Below, in pieces: positions 8,973 to 21,352 of a stretch of DNA of 64,000 bases (position 1 is its first letter; each line of letters begins with the position of its first letter). The stretch is from Bacillus glycinifermentans (GTDB lineage: Bacteria; Bacillota; Bacilli; Bacillales; Bacillaceae): assembly GCF_001042475.2 (NCBI RefSeq), contig NZ_LECW02000021.1, forward strand, positions 1 to 64,000, read 5' to 3'. A program made the translations under genes and the position numbers. A model generated the notes under the pieces. It saw only the letters and a program-made list of their open reading frames with translations, was not told the DNA's origin and ran no database searches.

Positions 8973-9854
8973 TTAATACCTCGGCTTTCTGTCTTTGATC
9001 TCTGATAAAAATTCAACATAATGATCATACCGGTATGAAGCGATTTCTCCATTTTCCACCGCTTTTTTCACGGCGCAGTCCGGCTCTTTTACATGCAGGC
9101 ATCCGCGGAATTTGCACGCAGCGCTTTTTTCTGCGATCTCCAAAAATGTATAGCCCAAATCTTCCGCTTCAATGCCCGTGAACTCAAGCGAGCTGAATCC
9201 CGGCGTATCCGCGATGAGTCCGCCGCCCGCATGAATCAGCTCGACGTGGCGCGTCGTATGCTTTCCCCTGCCGAGATGAGCCGAGATACGTGCGGTTTTC
9301 AATTCAAGGCCGGGGCTGATCGCATTTAACAGCGAAGATTTCCCGACGCCGGACTGGCCGGCAAACACGGTAATGCTGTCTTGAAAATGCGGAATGATCT
9401 CTTCCGTGCCGCTTCCGTTTTTCGTTGACGTCAAATAGACGTGATAGCCGATCTGCCGGTAGTCTTCGGCATAGCGCCTGATTTCGCCTTCCCGGTCCTC
9501 CCCGGCCAAGTCCATTTTCGTAATGCAGATAATCGGCTTGATATCATTCGCTTCAACGAGAACTAAAAAACGATCCAAAAGCGAAGTGCTGAAATTCGGC
9601 TCTTTTGCCGAAAACACAAGAACCGCCTGATCGACATTGCTGATCGGAGGCCTCACCAATTCGTTGACCCTTTTTTTTATCTCAAGAAGGTAGCCTTCCT
9701 TATCATTGTCGGCTTGATATACGACATCGTCGCCGACAAGGGGGGTGACTTTATTTTTCCTGAATATCCCCCTCCCCCTGCATTGAATGACCTGATCACC
9801 ATCCAATACGTAATAAAAGCCGCTTAACGCTTTAATGATTTTGCCCTCGGGCAT
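8973..9854 (-). CDS. rsgA: Ribosome small-subunit-dependent GTPase RsgA (CpgA/YloQ)
   Basis: A 293-residue circularly permuted GTPase. An N-terminal OB fold precedes the G motifs in permuted order: TKMD (G4) at 112-115, P-loop GQSGVGKS at 166-173, and DTPG (G3) at 216-219. A C-terminal zinc knuckle uses C247, C252, H254 and C260. It acts in late 30S maturation. In B. subtilis CpgA is also a substrate of PrkC, whose gene lies 12 bp upstream, so the neighbourhood fits a shared regulatory unit. Confidence 0.96.
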   Translation of the reverse strand: MPEGKIIKALSGFYYVLDGDQVIQCRGRGIFRKNKVTPLVGDDVVYQADNDKEGYLLEIKKRVNELVRPPISNVDQAVLVFSAKEPNFSTSLLDRFLVLVEANDIKPIICITKMDLAGEDREGEIRRYAEDYRQIGYHVYLTSTKNGSGTEEIIPHFQDSITVFAGQSGVGKSSLLNAISPGLELKTARISAHLGRGKHTTRHVELIHAGGGLIADTPGFSSLEFTGIEAEDLGYTFLEIAEKSAACKFRGCLHVKEPDCAVKKAVENGEIASYRYDHYVEFLSEIKDRKPRY

Positions 9855-9866
9855 ATTGCACCTCCT

Positions 9867-11813
9867 TTATTCATCGTCAGGATATTCGATCGTTTTTGAC
9901 CTGATCACTTTATTGTTGACCGTCACTTGATAATACCCTTTTTGGCCCGGCTCAATTTTAAATTTGATCGTCCGCTCGGCCGGGGCGGTGATTTTAAAGT
10001 TTTCATAGGAATCTGAGATGCTGTGCTCGGCATCATCGATTGAGATCTGGACGTCGAGCTCTTCGCCCGGCGTATCCGGCTCATAAGGGATGTCGATCTT
10101 TTCCGTCACCGTCTTGGCCGGTTTTTTTTCAGGTCCGAGCGAAAACGTGACCTCGACTTTTGATCCCGGTTTGACAGACGTCCCGGCCGCAGGCTTTTGC
10201 TTTATGACCTGGCCTTCCGGAACATCGTCGGAATGTTTCTCCTTCTCAACAAGGACGAGCTGGTGGTCTTCCAAATAGCCGGAAGCCGCCTGTTTGCTGT
10301 ACGTTTTCAAATCCCTGAGCGTAATATTTTCAGGCCCCAGGCTGACCGTCAATTTGACGTCATCATCGCCGGGGACGATTTCCGCTCCCGCTGACGGCTG
10401 CTGACCGATGACGGTTCCCGCTTCCTCATCATCATACACCTCTTCTGTTGTAACGTGTTTAAAGCCTTTTTGTTCAAGCAGGTCTTTCGCCGTATCGATG
10501 TTCTGGCCGACAACATCGTCAACCTCTTTTTTCTCCTTGCCCGAACTTTTATAAAGCTTGACCGTCGCGCCTTCCTTGACAACATCGCCGGCCGCCGGAT
10601 CGGATTTGACGATCAGGCCTTCCTTGATTTTTTCGTCGGCAATGTCTTCGGCGTTCGGATCAACTTCAAATCCGTCATTTTCAAGAAGGGTGACAGCCTC
10701 TTCATACTCAAGGCCGGCCACATTGGGAACCTTCACATCTTTCGGTATGAACAGCGACGGAAATACCGTCACCGCCAAGATAACGGACGTGACCAAAATA
10801 AAAAACAGCGTCAATACAACGAGCGGCCACTTCTTCCTTTTTTTCTTTGCTTTTTTGTGTGGTGCAGCCGGCTCGTCAACCGGGGCGCTTGAATGCCCCC
10901 CGTTTCCGTCATCAGGCACATCTTTGATGACAGGGACCGCTTTTGTCATTTCATCGTCCGGCGGGATCGTGAATTTCTGTTCGTTCATCCTGTCCGGATC
11001 AAAAGCCGTCCTCAAATCGCTTTCCATGTCCTCGGCCGTTTCGTAGCGGTGAAACGGATCTTTGGCTGTCGCCTTTAGAACGACGTTTTCCAAGCTTTGC
11101 GGCACGGCCGGATTCCACCTTTTCACTGAAGGCGTTTCCGATTGCAGGTGCTTGAGCGCGATGCTGACCGCTGACTCCCCTTCAAACGGCGTACGTGCGG
11201 TTAACAGCTCAAACAGCACGATGCCGAGCGAATAAATATCGGATTTTTTCGTGGACAGGCCGCCCCTTGCCTGTTCGGGCGAAAGGTAATGGACCGAGCC
11301 CAAAACCGAGTTGGTGTGTGTGATGGTCGTAGAGCTTAACGCCATGGCGATGCCGAAATCGGTGACTTTAATATGTCCCAAATGGTCAATCAGGATATTG
11401 TGCGGCTTGATATCCCTGTGGACAATCCGATTATCATGGGCGTGTGCGATAGCCGACACGATTTGCTCCGTGATCTGGACCGCTTCTTTTGGGTGAAGGG
11501 GGCCGGATTGGTTTATGTATTCTTTCAGGGTCATTCCCTCTACGTACTCCATCACGATATAATAGATGTCATCTTCTTCTCCGACATCATAAATGCTGAC
11601 GATATTCGGATGATCGAGACTTGCGGCGGCCTGGGCTTCCCTTCTGAAACGCCTGATAAAATCGGCGTCATGAACGAAGTCAAACCGCAGCACCTTAATC
11701 GCGACTTCCCGGTCGAGTATGATGTCATTTGCCAAATAAACGTTAGCCATTCCCCCTCCGCCAATGGCTCGCAGGATGTGATAACGTCCGCTGATCCGTT
11801 TGCCGATTAGCAC
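9867..11813 (-). CDS. prkC: PASTA-domain Ser/Thr kinase PrkC
   Basis: A 648-residue membrane kinase. The Hanks-type kinase domain spans about 11-270, with glycine loop [13 protein letters not shown] lysine K40, catalytic HRDIKPHN with D134, and DFG near 152. A transmembrane helix lies near 333-355 after a lysine-rich stretch. Three extracellular PASTA repeats (about 360-560) bind muropeptides or peptidoglycan, and a further extracellular domain ends the protein. The start is GTG and overlaps the prpC stop, indicating translational coupling with the phosphatase. Its known roles are spore germination, envelope homeostasis and stationary-phase signalling. Confidence 0.97.
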   Translation of the reverse strand: MLIGKRISGRYHILRAIGGGGMANVYLANDIILDREVAIKVLRFDFVHDADFIRRFRREAQAAASLDHPNIVSIYDVGEEDDIYYIVMEYVEGMTLKEYINQSGPLHPKEAVQITEQIVSAIAHAHDNRIVHRDIKPHNILIDHLGHIKVTDFGIAMALSSTTITHTNSVLGSVHYLSPEQARGGLSTKKSDIYSLGIVLFELLTARTPFEGESAVSIALKHLQSETPSVKRWNPAVPQSLENVVLKATAKDPFHRYETAEDMESDLRTAFDPDRMNEQKFTIPPDDEMTKAVPVIKDVPDDGNGGHSSAPVDEPAAPHKKAKKKRKKWPLVVLTLFFILVTSVILAVTVFPSLFIPKDVKVPNVAGLEYEEAVTLLENDGFEVDPNAEDIADEKIKEGLIVKSDPAAGDVVKEGATVKLYKSSGKEKKEVDDVVGQNIDTAKDLLEQKGFKHVTTEEVYDDEEAGTVIGQQPSAGAEIVPGDDDVKLTVSLGPENITLRDLKTYSKQAASGYLEDHQLVLVEKEKHSDDVPEGQVIKQKPAAGTSVKPGSKVEVTFSLGPEKKPAKTVTEKIDIPYEPDTPGEELDVQISIDDAEHSISDSYENFKITAPAERTIKFKIEPGQKGYYQVTVNNKVIRSKTIEYPDDE

Positions 11814-12571
11814 TTGTCTTCACCTTCTTCAGTTTGAGAAGGAAGCTCCAGCAGCACAACGGTAATGTTGTCTTCACCGCCGTTGTCATTTGCCGCCTGA
11901 ACAAGCCGCTCCGCTTTTTCTTCCAAGGAAGAAGCAGATTGAAGCATATCTTTCAGCTTCACATCATCGACCTTGTTCGTCAGGCCGTCGGAACATAACA
12001 GAACCTTATCACCTGGTTCCATTTCAAAGGAATGGGCCTCTACCTCCACTTCGGGATCTGTGCCGAGCGCTTTCGTCAGCACATTTTTCCGCGGGTGATG
12101 TTCGGCGTCTTCTTTTGAAATCCCCCCTGTCCGCACCAGTTCATTGACAAGCGAATGGTCTTCGGTCAGCTGTGTGAAGCTGTCTTTGTGCAGGAGGTAG
12201 CAGCGGCTGTCTCCGATATGGGCTACCGTCAGCGTTTTTCCCGTATATAAGGCGCAGACGACCGTCGTCCCCATTCCATGGCATTCTTCGTGCGCCCTCG
12301 AATGGTCGTAAACCTTTTGGTTGACGGCGGTAATCTGTCCTTTTAGCCAGGTTTCGGTTTCAGCCGGTGAATCCGGAATATCTTGCGCCTGCTCCCAGGC
12401 GTCCTTGAGGGCAGAGACCGCCATCCTGCTGGCGACGTCTCCCGCAAGATGGCCTCCCATTCCGTCGCAGACAACGGCCAAAACCCGCTCTTCTTTTCCT
12501 GTAAAAATGCCGGCATCATCTTCATTGTGCTGACGTATCTTTCCCCTGTCTGTTTTTAAGGCTGTCTTCAA
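11807..12571 (-). CDS. prpC: PP2C-type Ser/Thr phosphatase PrpC
   Basis: A 254-residue PPM-family phosphatase that reverses PrkC phosphorylation. Metal-binding motifs are RQHNEDDAG at 14-22, [12 protein letters not shown] near 36, [10 protein letters not shown] near 120, and NGGEDNIT near the end. The open frame runs to 12676, but the likely start is a TTG at 12571. It is preceded by GAGGTG, gives exactly 254 residues and matches the LTALKTD-type N-terminus of the family. The TTG lies within 8 bp of the rlmN stop, and the 3' end overlaps prkC. Confidence 0.93.
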   Translation of the reverse strand: MKTALKTDRGKIRQHNEDDAGIFTGKEERVLAVVCDGMGGHLAGDVASRMAVSALKDAWEQAQDIPDSPAETETWLKGQITAVNQKVYDHSRAHEECHGMGTTVVCALYTGKTLTVAHIGDSRCYLLHKDSFTQLTEDHSLVNELVRTGGISKEDAEHHPRKNVLTKALGTDPEVEVEAHSFEMEPGDKVLLCSDGLTNKVDDVKLKDMLQSASSLEEKAERLVQAANDNGGEDNITVVLLELPSQTEEGEDKC

Positions 12572-12578
12572 CCTTGAT

Positions 12579-13667
12579 TCACCTCGTCTCTTCTTGACGC
12601 TCCTTCGCACGCAGCTGTCCGCAGGCAGCGTCAATATCATGGCCTTGCTCTCTTCTGATCGTAACATTGACTCCATGAGACTTTAATGTTTTTTCAAAGG
12701 CGAAAATCTGTTCTTTAGGTGTTCTGACATAGTCTCGTTCGGGTACATAATTGACGGGAATTAAATTGACGTGACACTTGATTCCTTTTAATAGCGCTGC
12801 GAGTTCTTCCGCGTGTTCAACCTGATCGTTGACACCGCCGAAAAGCCCGTACTCAAAGGTGATCCTTCTGCCGGTTTTCTTGATATAGTAATCGACGGCC
12901 TTCATCAGCTCAGGCAGCTTGTATGCCCTGTTGATCGGCATCAGCCGGCTTCTGATCTCGGTGTTTGGCGCATGCAGTGAAATCGCAAAGTTGATTTGCA
13001 GCTTTTCATCTGCAAACTCGTAGATTTTCGGAATGATCCCGCTCGTTGACACTGTAATATGGCGCGCGCCGATGTTCAGTCCTTTATCATGGTTGACGAT
13101 TTTTAAAAAGGCGAGCATCTCCTGGAAATTATCGAACGGTTCGCCGATTCCCATGATCACGATAGAGCTGACGCGCTCATCTGTTTCATCGAGCGCCTGC
13201 TGCACCTTGACAACCTGTGCGACGATTTCCCCGGCTTCAAGGTTCCGCTTCAGCCCGCCGAGCGTGGATGCGCAAAATGTACAGCCGATGCGGCAGCCGA
13301 CCTGTGTGGTGACACAAACAGAATTGCCGTAATCGTGTCTCATTAAAACGGTTTCGATCGTATACCCGTCATGAAGTTCGAATAAGAATTTCATCGTTCC
13401 GTCCTGGGATGTCTGCTTGACGGCCGTTTTGAGCGTTGTCAATACAAAATGCTCTTTGAGCTTATTGCGAAGCTCTTTTGAAAGGTTTGTCATCTCGTCA
13501 AATGACGAAACTCTTTTACTATATAGCCATTCAAAGATTTGCGTGGCGCGGAAAGGCTTTTCGCCGTTTTCCTCAAGCCAGCTTTTGATGTCATCGATTT
13601 CAAAAGAATAAATCGACGGTTTCTCAGTCCGCAATTCTTTTCTTGCCTTTTGTTTTGATTCAATCAT
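12579..13667 (-). CDS. rlmN: Dual-specificity RNA methyltransferase RlmN
   Basis: A 362-residue radical-SAM enzyme that methylates C2 of A2503 in 23S rRNA and A37 in some tRNAs. The radical-SAM cluster motif CRIGCTFC gives C125, C129 and C132. A conserved cysteine near 118 and another near 349 (DAACGQL) would serve the methyl transfer. The N-terminal helical domain ([16 protein letters not shown]) is typical. It overlaps the end of rsmB by 8 bp, so the two rRNA methylases are coupled. Confidence 0.96.
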   Translation of the reverse strand: MIESKQKARKELRTEKPSIYSFEIDDIKSWLEENGEKPFRATQIFEWLYSKRVSSFDEMTNLSKELRNKLKEHFVLTTLKTAVKQTSQDGTMKFLFELHDGYTIETVLMRHDYGNSVCVTTQVGCRIGCTFCASTLGGLKRNLEAGEIVAQVVKVQQALDETDERVSSIVIMGIGEPFDNFQEMLAFLKIVNHDKGLNIGARHITVSTSGIIPKIYEFADEKLQINFAISLHAPNTEIRSRLMPINRAYKLPELMKAVDYYIKKTGRRITFEYGLFGGVNDQVEHAEELAALLKGIKCHVNLIPVNYVPERDYVRTPKEQIFAFEKTLKSHGVNVTIRREQGHDIDAACGQLRAKERQEETR

Positions 13668-15012
13668 TGTGATCCCTCTTTCTCATGCTGCAAATAAAGA
13701 AGCCGTCTGTACCGAAATAATGGGGAAGAATTTGAATACTTCCGTCCTTCACATAAGGCGCGGCTTTTTCCGGCAGCCGGTCCTTCAGCGTCGGATCAAG
13801 TTCAAATTCATCGTGTTCTTCCAAAAACGCATGCATGACTTGTTCGTTTTCTGTCCGGTCTATTGTACACGTACTGTAGACCAGTGTGCCGCCTTTTTTC
13901 AAAAGCGGCGCGATTTCGTTTAAAATCGCGAGTTGAATGCCGGAAAGGCGGGCGCTGTCTTCCGGTGTTTTGCTGTATTTGAGATCCGGCTTCCTGCGGA
14001 TGACGCCGAACCCTGAGCACGGCGCGTCGACGAGAATCCGGTCAAATTGCTCCGGCTGAAAAACTTCGGCCGCTTTTCTGGCATCCATTGCTGCCGTTTC
14101 AATGTTGGAAAGTCCGAGCCGGCCGGCGGTTTCCCTGATGAGCTTCACTTTATGCTTGTGCAGATCGAGGGAAACGACCTTCCCGGTATTTTCAAGGAGC
14201 TCGCCGATATGAGTCGATTTCCCTCCCGGAGCCGCGCACGCATCAAGTACTGTTTCACCCGGCTTTGGACCGAGGGCCCTCGCGACGAGCATCGAGCTTT
14301 CATCCTGGATCGTCACATCGCCTTCCTTGAAAAATGGGGTTGAAGCAATCGTTCCCTTTGACAGTTTGAGTGCGTCCGGCGAGAGGTCGCCTTTTTCGGC
14401 CTCAATTCCCGCTTCGCTCAAGTGCTTGAGCATCGTGTCCCTGTCGTTTTTCAGCCTGTTGACGCGGATCGTCTGCTTTGGCGGTATCATATGAATGCGG
14501 CAAATGCGTTCGGCCGCCTCAAATCCGTACGCTTCCGCCCATTCTTTGACAAGCCATTCCGGATGGCTCGTTTCGGTCGCCAGGCGCTTAACCGGATCGC
14601 CGATTTCCGCAAATGAAGGAACGCCTTCCCTCTGGACGGAACGCAAAACCCCGTTGACAAATGAAGAAATTCCTTTATGCCCGCGTTTTTTCGCGATTTC
14701 TACCGCTTCAAACAATGCGGCCCGATCCGGGATTTTCTCCAAATATTCCATTTGATACAGCGACAATCTTAACAGGTGGATTACCCACGGCTTCACTTTT
14801 TCCGGCTTTTTAATAAACGGCTTCAGCATATAGTCGAGGGCAAGCTTGTTTTGAAGGGTGCCGTATACGAGTTCAGTTAAAAGACCCCTGTCCTTGTCGT
14901 TTAAATCGTTCGTTTTCATGACCGACTGCAAAAGAAGGTTGCTGTACGCTTGATTTTGATCAAGCTTAATCAATGTATCGAGCGCGACTTCCCTGACATT
15001 ACTTTTTTTCAT
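13660..15012 (-). CDS. rsmB: 16S rRNA m5C967 methyltransferase RsmB (Sun)
   Basis: A 450-residue protein with an N-terminal NusB-like RNA-binding domain ([20 protein letters not shown] onward). A C-terminal SAM-dependent methyltransferase follows. The SAM motif is [14 protein letters not shown] near 259, the catalytic cysteine lies in DAPCSGFG near 327, and STCTI near 386 carries the release cysteine. Its start overlaps the end of fmt by 14 bp. It matches the B. subtilis length within a few residues. Confidence 0.96.
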   Translation of the reverse strand: MKKSNVREVALDTLIKLDQNQAYSNLLLQSVMKTNDLNDKDRGLLTELVYGTLQNKLALDYMLKPFIKKPEKVKPWVIHLLRLSLYQMEYLEKIPDRAALFEAVEIAKKRGHKGISSFVNGVLRSVQREGVPSFAEIGDPVKRLATETSHPEWLVKEWAEAYGFEAAERICRIHMIPPKQTIRVNRLKNDRDTMLKHLSEAGIEAEKGDLSPDALKLSKGTIASTPFFKEGDVTIQDESSMLVARALGPKPGETVLDACAAPGGKSTHIGELLENTGKVVSLDLHKHKVKLIRETAGRLGLSNIETAAMDARKAAEVFQPEQFDRILVDAPCSGFGVIRRKPDLKYSKTPEDSARLSGIQLAILNEIAPLLKKGGTLVYSTCTIDRTENEQVMHAFLEEHDEFELDPTLKDRLPEKAAPYVKDGSIQILPHYFGTDGFFICSMRKRDHND

Positions 15013-15952
15013 CGTTATACCCTAATTTCATTCCGGCTTGAAGACCCGCTCCCCTGACGAAATCTTCGCCTTTCATTCTTTTTTTCCCGGCAGGCTGCAC
15101 TTCCGTTAGTTTAAGTGAAGTGCCGTTTCCTGCGGCGACAACGATGCCGTCTTTTTCAATAGCGATGATCTCTCCCGGCTCAGCCTGTTTTTCTGCGGAA
15201 ACTTTTTCGGCCGCCCATACTTTCAAGATTTGTCCCCCGAGGGTCGTATATGCGACAGGCCATGGGTTTAAGCCGCGGACCTGGTTGTACAATACCTCGC
15301 CGGGCTGTGACCAGTCGATCCGCTCTTGATCGCGCTTAATGTTTGGAGCGTATGTCGCTTTTTCCTCATCCTGCTCTTCCGGCGTCACGGAGCCGTCTAC
15401 TACTTTCGGCACCGTTTCAGAAAGAAGCGCGGCCCCCGCTTTGCTCAATTTGTCGTGGAGCGTGCCGACATTATCGTGCTCTTCGATGTCAACTTCGACT
15501 TTTGACAGCATATCTCCGGCATCGAGCTTTTCGACCATGTACATGATCGTCACGCCTGTCTTTTGCTTTCCTTCAAGGATCGCATAATGGATCGGCGCTC
15601 CTCCGCGCAGCTCAGGGAGAAGGGACGCATGGACGTTGATGCAGCCGTATTTCGGATAATCCAACAGCTTTTTCGGCAGGATTTGCCCGAATGCCGCCGT
15701 TACGATTAAATCAGGCTTAAGCTCAAGGATCTTGTCGGTCTCCTGTTCTTCCCTCACTTTTTCCGGCTGAAGCACGGGAATTCCGTGGCGCAGCGCTTCC
15801 TCCTTAACCGGCGGCGGTGTCATCACTTTTTTTCTGCCTTTCGGACGGTCAGGCTGGGTGACGACGCCCACCACTTCATAGCCGTCCTTAATCAGCGTGT
15901 TCAGCACAGGAACCGAAAAATCCGGCGTTCCCATAAAGACAATCCTTGTCAT
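14999..15952 (-). CDS. fmt: Methionyl-tRNA formyltransferase
   Basis: A 317-residue enzyme that formylates initiator Met-tRNA using 10-formyl-tetrahydrofolate. The N-terminal motif [17 protein letters not shown] and the catalytic segment [16 protein letters not shown] near 107 are present, followed by the C-terminal OB fold. The open frame extends upstream to 16081, but that part overlaps def in another frame. 15952 gives the family N-terminus and normal length. It sits 4 bp after def, the enzyme that later removes the formyl group. Confidence 0.97.
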   Translation of the reverse strand: MTRIVFMGTPDFSVPVLNTLIKDGYEVVGVVTQPDRPKGRKKVMTPPPVKEEALRHGIPVLQPEKVREEQETDKILELKPDLIVTAAFGQILPKKLLDYPKYGCINVHASLLPELRGGAPIHYAILEGKQKTGVTIMYMVEKLDAGDMLSKVEVDIEEHDNVGTLHDKLSKAGAALLSETVPKVVDGSVTPEEQDEEKATYAPNIKRDQERIDWSQPGEVLYNQVRGLNPWPVAYTTLGGQILKVWAAEKVSAEKQAEPGEIIAIEKDGIVVAAGNGTSLKLTEVQPAGKKRMKGEDFVRGAGLQAGMKLGYNDEKK

Positions 15953-15956
15953 CCAA

Positions 15957-16439
15957 TCATCCTTCCATTTCCGCAAGTTCTTCCGCATCATAATAGCGCG
16001 TGATTTTTGATGTAAATAAAATGCCGTCCAAATGGTCGATTTCATGAAGCAGCGCTCTGGCCAAAAAGCCCTCCGCTTCAATGGTGAACGGCTTTCCGCG
16101 GCGGTCGAGCGCCCGCACTTTCACGTAATCAGACCGCATGACCTCACCGTACAGATCGGGGAAGCTTAAGCATCCTTCCGGTCCTGTTTGTTCGCCGCGC
16201 TCCTCGATGACCTCGGGATTAATCAGTTCGATTCTTCCCGTTTCATCACCGATATCGACGACTGCCGCCCTTTTGGAGACGCCGATTTGCGGTGCAGCCA
16301 GTCCGACTCCGTCAAGTTCAAGCATCGTATCATACATGTTATCAAGTAGTTTTTTCAACGATTTATCAAAAGCCGTAACGGGCTCGGCAGGCGTTTCGAG
16401 AACATCTGCCGGGTACGTCACAATCGGTTTTACTGCCAA
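15957..16439 (-). CDS. def: Peptide deformylase
   Basis: A 160-residue metalloenzyme that removes the formyl group from nascent proteins. All three motifs are seen: [10 protein letters not shown] near 44-53, EGCLSFP near 92, and HEIDHLDG near 133. The cysteine and two histidines bind the metal and the glutamate is catalytic. It lies 28 bp after priA in the same dense operon. Confidence 0.97.
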   Translation of the reverse strand: MAVKPIVTYPADVLETPAEPVTAFDKSLKKLLDNMYDTMLELDGVGLAAPQIGVSKRAAVVDIGDETGRIELINPEVIEERGEQTGPEGCLSFPDLYGEVMRSDYVKVRALDRRGKPFTIEAEGFLARALLHEIDHLDGILFTSKITRYYDAEELAEMEG

Positions 16440-16467
16440 TCTAAAATTCCTCCATCACATTGTATTG

Positions 16468-18885
16468 TTACATCATCATATACGGATTCATATCGATCGA
16501 GATCGTCAATTGCTTTTGTTCGATATCGCGCTTGTAATGATCCATGATGTTTTTCAGCAAAGGTGCCAGCTGATGATCCTGTTTGTATTTTATCACGCAT
16601 TGGTAGCGATATCTATCCTTGATCCTGGCGATCGGCGAAGCGACGGGCCCGAGGATTTTCGCATCTCCCTGAATGTTCGCCTTTAAATATTGGACGATTT
16701 TTTCAGTAACGAGAGCCGTCTTTGTCACTTCTTCATGGGACACGGTGATCAGAGCCAAGTAATAATACGGCGGATACGCCTGTACCCTTCTGTGCATCAT
16801 CTCCTGCTGAAAAAACGTTTCATAGTCGTGCGTTTTTGTAAGCTGGATGCTGTAGTGTGACGGTGTATAGGTTTGAATGATCACCTTGCCCGGTTTTTCG
16901 TGGCGCCCCGCTCTCCCGCTGACTTGCGTCATCAGCTGAAACGTCTTTTCAGCGGCCCTGAAATCAGGGATGTGCAGCATCGTGTCTGCGCTCAGCACGC
17001 CGACGAGCGTGACGTTTTCGAAATCAAGGCCTTTGGCGATCATCTGCGTCCCGAGCAAAATGTCGGCTTCACCTTTGCCGAAGGATGTCAGCAGCTTTTC
17101 ATGCGCTCCTTTCCGGGACGTTGTATCAACATCCATGCGGATCACTCTGGCTTGCGGGAGAATTTTCGTCAATTCTTCTTCGACGCGCTGCGTCCCTGTG
17201 CCAAAGTAGCGGATGTGCTCGCTTGTGCATTCGGGACATGTTGACGGCATGCCGGTTTCAAAGCCGCAGTAGTGGCATTTCAGGCGCTGTCCGAATCTGT
17301 GGTATGTGAGGGAAATTTCGCAATGCGGACACTGGATGACATAGCCGCAGTCCCTGCACATCACAAATGAGGAATAGCCCCTTTTGTTTAAAAAGAGGAC
17401 GGCCTGTTCGCCTTTTTCAAGCGTTTTTTCGAGTTCTTCCATTAAAGCTCTCGAAAACATCGAGCGGTTTCCGTTTCTCAGCTCCTCCCTCATATCGACC
17501 AGCGAAACATCAGGCATGACCTGGCTGTTGACGCGGTGCTTGAGGGACAGAAGCTTGTACACGCCTTTTTTGGCTCTTGCATACGATTCGAGCGTCGGCG
17601 TCGCGCTCCCGAGAACAACCGGACACCGGTGGTGCTCAGCACGTTTAATCGCCGCTTCCTTCGCATGATATCTCGGCATTTCTTCCTGTTTGTATGACGT
17701 CTCATGCTCTTCATCAATGATGATCATTCCGAGGTTTTCAAACGGGGCGAAAATCGCAGAGCGAGCCCCTACGGCAAGGCGGACCTCTTTGCGGTGGATT
17801 TTTCGCCATTCATCATACTTTTCTCCTGTGGAAAGGCCGCTGTGCAAAACCGCCACCTGTGAGCCGAACCGGCCTTTAAAACGATGAACCATCTGCGGAG
17901 TCAACGAGATTTCCGGCACGAGGACGATCGCTTCTTTTCCGGCGTTCAGCACCTTTTCAATCGATTGCAGATAGATTTCCGTTTTGCCGCTTCCCGTTAC
18001 ACCGTGAAGGAGGAAGACGTCATGACGATCGTTTTCAACCGCTTCAGAAATCGCTTCATAAGCCCGCGACTGCTCTTCTGTCAGCGGAAGCGGTTCGGTT
18101 TTTTTGAACATTCTGTCCTGATAGGGGTCCCGGTAAACCTCCCGTTCGCCTTCCTGTAACAAACCTTTTTGCAAAAGCGGTTTCAAGGAAGCGGACGACC
18201 CTCCGGTTTTGTCTACAAGCTCTTTTACGGTTACGGTCATCCCTTCACTGCCCTCAATAAAAAATTCGAGAATCGCTTTTTGTTTGACAGCCTGCGGGGA
18301 AAGCCCCGAAAGCGCCTCTTTCAGTTCAGCTTTCGAACGGAGGGCCGATACCGTGCGCTGCGTCTTTTTGTTCGTTTTTTGGTTGACCTTGTATGTCACT
18401 TCAAGGTTTCCCTCTTGTACCTGGCGCTGAATGAGCTTTAGTGTCCGGGGATCTTCGATATCTGAATAGGAAAGCGCGTTTCTTTCAGAAAACAGGCTTT
18501 GTAATGGTTCTGGAAGCGGTTCGTTCCCGATCACTTTGATTTCTTTTGCGTATTTCGCTTTCATGGCCGGCGGAAGCATCGCCTGTAAAGCCGTGATTTT
18601 ATATGAAAGCGTCTTTTCCGTCAGCCAGTCGGACAGCTCGAGAAGCTCTTCAGTCAAAACAGGCGTCAGGTCAAGGATTTCCTCAATGTCCTTGACAGAC
18701 CGCCCGGAAAGATCTGAAGCGTCTTTCACATTGATGACGAACCCTTGAATTTTACGGGGACCGAAGGGGACGACAACCCGCATCCCTTTCTTGATCATTC
18801 CCCTCCATTTGTCAGGTATCCGGTAATCAAACGGTCTGTCTATATTTTTAGTGGTGACATCGACGATCACTTCGGCAAAATTCAT
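16468..18885 (-). CDS. priA: Primosomal replication-restart helicase PriA
   Basis: An 805-residue helicase that reloads the replisome at stalled forks. The N-terminal 3'-DNA-binding domain is followed by Walker A GVTGSGKT near 294, a DEEH box near 390, and eight cysteines in four CxxC pairs between about 515 and 555 that bind two zincs. The GRAGR helicase motif VI follows. Length equals the B. subtilis protein. The start overlaps coaBC by four bases (ATGA). Confidence 0.97.
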   Translation of the reverse strand: MNFAEVIVDVTTKNIDRPFDYRIPDKWRGMIKKGMRVVVPFGPRKIQGFVINVKDASDLSGRSVKDIEEILDLTPVLTEELLELSDWLTEKTLSYKITALQAMLPPAMKAKYAKEIKVIGNEPLPEPLQSLFSERNALSYSDIEDPRTLKLIQRQVQEGNLEVTYKVNQKTNKKTQRTVSALRSKAELKEALSGLSPQAVKQKAILEFFIEGSEGMTVTVKELVDKTGGSSASLKPLLQKGLLQEGEREVYRDPYQDRMFKKTEPLPLTEEQSRAYEAISEAVENDRHDVFLLHGVTGSGKTEIYLQSIEKVLNAGKEAIVLVPEISLTPQMVHRFKGRFGSQVAVLHSGLSTGEKYDEWRKIHRKEVRLAVGARSAIFAPFENLGMIIIDEEHETSYKQEEMPRYHAKEAAIKRAEHHRCPVVLGSATPTLESYARAKKGVYKLLSLKHRVNSQVMPDVSLVDMREELRNGNRSMFSRALMEELEKTLEKGEQAVLFLNKRGYSSFVMCRDCGYVIQCPHCEISLTYHRFGQRLKCHYCGFETGMPSTCPECTSEHIRYFGTGTQRVEEELTKILPQARVIRMDVDTTSRKGAHEKLLTSFGKGEADILLGTQMIAKGLDFENVTLVGVLSADTMLHIPDFRAAEKTFQLMTQVSGRAGRHEKPGKVIIQTYTPSHYSIQLTKTHDYETFFQQEMMHRRVQAYPPYYYLALITVSHEEVTKTALVTEKIVQYLKANIQGDAKILGPVASPIARIKDRYRYQCVIKYKQDHQLAPLLKNIMDHYKRDIEQKQLTISIDMNPYMMM

Positions 18886-20099
18886 GAAGACGTCCCGCCC
18901 CGTTCGGCGAGCGCTGCGGCGTCCTTCAGGATTTCAGATGCGACCTCCCGCTTCGTCATGAGCGGGTGCGCTTTCTTATCTCCGTTTTTATAAAAAACCG
19001 TCACAATGTTCGTCTCCGTTCCAAAGCCGGCGCCTTCAGCCGTAATGTTGTTGGCGACGACCATGTCGAGGTTTTTAGATGCCAGCTTTTTTTGCGCGTA
19101 CTCTTCGACATGCTGTGTTTCCGCAGCGAAGCCGATTAAGATTTGTTTTGTTTTCCGCTGACCGAGCTCTTTTAAAATATCTTTTGTCCGCTCAAGCTCA
19201 ATCACGAGGCTCCCGTCTTTTTTCTTCATTTTTTGGTCATGGACGTATTTTGGCTTATAGTCCGCGACCGCTGCGGTTTTAAAAACGATGTCTGCGTCTT
19301 CAAATACGGATAAGACCGCATCATACATGTCATCAGCCGAATTGACGCGGACGACGTCAACAGCGGACGGCGCTTCAAGCGATGTCGGACCGGAAACCAG
19401 TGTCACACGGGCGCCCAGCTTTGCCGCTTCTTCAGCGATGGCATAGCCCATCTTGCCCGTCGAACGGTTTGAGAAAAAGCGGACAGGGTCGATCTGCTCC
19501 CTTGTCGGACCCGCTGTGACCACAACGTGTTTACCTTTCAAAGGGCCCATCCTTCCGCCTGAAAAGTGCTCTTCGGCAAGTTCGACGATCCGCTCAGGCT
19601 CCTCCAGCCTGCCTTTGCCGACATAACCGCACGCAAGGTACCCTTCACTCGGTTCAATAAACCGGTAGCCGTCTTGATACAGAATGCCGATATTCCGTTT
19701 TACGGCCGGATGGTCATACATATGAACGTTCATCGCCGGCGCGATCCATACCGGCGCGGTCGTCGCCAAAAGCGTCGTCGTCAGCATGTCATCGGCGATG
19801 CCTGACGCGAGTTTTCCGATGATATTGGCCGTAGCCGGAGCGACGATGACGAGATCGGCCCAGTCGGCGGCATCGATGTGGGCGATCACGCGGGGATTCG
19901 GTTCTTCAAATGTATTTGTATATACTTCATGCCGGGAGAGCGCCTGAAAGGTGAGCGGGGAAACAAATTCACAGGCGGATTTTGTCATGATGACCTTCAC
20001 GTTTGCCCCTGCCTGAACAAGCTTACTCGTCAGTGCGGCCGCTTTATAAACCGCAATCCCTCCGCTTACGCCCAGCAAGATGTTTCGATTTTTCAGCAT
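18882..20099 (-). CDS. coaBC: Bifunctional phosphopantothenoylcysteine decarboxylase / phosphopantothenate-cysteine ligase
   Basis: A 405-residue fusion catalysing two steps of coenzyme A synthesis. The N-terminal flavin-dependent CoaC half has GGIAVYKAA, PATANIIGKLASGIADD and PAMN motifs, and the active-site cysteine lies in LACGYVGKGRL near 157. The C-terminal CoaB half begins near 190 (VVTAGPTREQIDPVRF) and has the KMKKKDG lysine segment near 290. It opens the run through priA, def, fmt and rsmB. A terminator of rpoZ lies upstream. Confidence 0.96.
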   Translation of the reverse strand: MLKNRNILLGVSGGIAVYKAAALTSKLVQAGANVKVIMTKSACEFVSPLTFQALSRHEVYTNTFEEPNPRVIAHIDAADWADLVIVAPATANIIGKLASGIADDMLTTTLLATTAPVWIAPAMNVHMYDHPAVKRNIGILYQDGYRFIEPSEGYLACGYVGKGRLEEPERIVELAEEHFSGGRMGPLKGKHVVVTAGPTREQIDPVRFFSNRSTGKMGYAIAEEAAKLGARVTLVSGPTSLEAPSAVDVVRVNSADDMYDAVLSVFEDADIVFKTAAVADYKPKYVHDQKMKKKDGSLVIELERTKDILKELGQRKTKQILIGFAAETQHVEEYAQKKLASKNLDMVVANNITAEGAGFGTETNIVTVFYKNGDKKAHPLMTKREVASEILKDAAALAERGGTSS

Positions 20100-20134
20100 C
20101 GTTTTTCCCCCTTAAGTTTTGGTTCGTGGCCGTG

Positions 20135-20170
20135 AAAAAAATAACAACCTAATGGATAGGTTGCTATTTT
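20135..20170 (-). terminator. Terminator after rpoZ
   Basis: On the minus strand AATAGCAACCT pairs with AGGTTGTTATT around an ATCCATT loop and is followed by TTTTTTT. It separates the remA-gmk-rpoZ unit from coaBC, although readthrough is likely because no clear coaBC promoter is visible. Confidence 0.85.
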
Positions 20171-20178
20171 TTCGGCTA

Positions 20179-20379
20179 TTAGCGATTTTCCTTTTCAAAC
20201 GTCAATAGGCCAGCATCAATTTCTTCAAGGGCTCTGCCGACAAATTTGTGAGATTTCGGATTTTCGATCTGTTCGTCTTTGTTCATCTGCATTTCGCGGG
20301 CGCGTCTTGCAGCAACGGTCACAAGCGTGTATTTTGAATCCAGTTTATTCATGAGAGAGTCAATTGACGGATCTAGCAT
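20179..20379 (-). CDS. rpoZ: RNA polymerase omega subunit
   Basis: A 66-residue protein, [20 protein letters not shown], with the omega signature ARRAREMQ and [12 protein letters not shown]. It assists assembly of the core RNA polymerase by binding the beta-prime subunit. It lies 3 bp after gmk, the same arrangement as in other Firmicutes and many other bacteria. Confidence 0.96.
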   Translation of the reverse strand: MLDPSIDSLMNKLDSKYTLVTVAARRAREMQMNKDEQIENPKSHKFVGRALEEIDAGLLTFEKENR

Positions 20380-20382
20380 AAG

Positions 20383-21275
<893 letters not shown>

Positions 21276-21352
21276 CCTATACGTTCCCCCTGTATATTTG
21301 GACGTCTCTAGTTTAACCTGATGAGAACGTCCGTAAACAATACGCACAATCG

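Noticed and set aside
12572..12676. Extended PrpC start at 12676
   Set aside because: The extension is rlmN sequence in another frame. The TTG at 12571 has a ribosome site and gives the family length.
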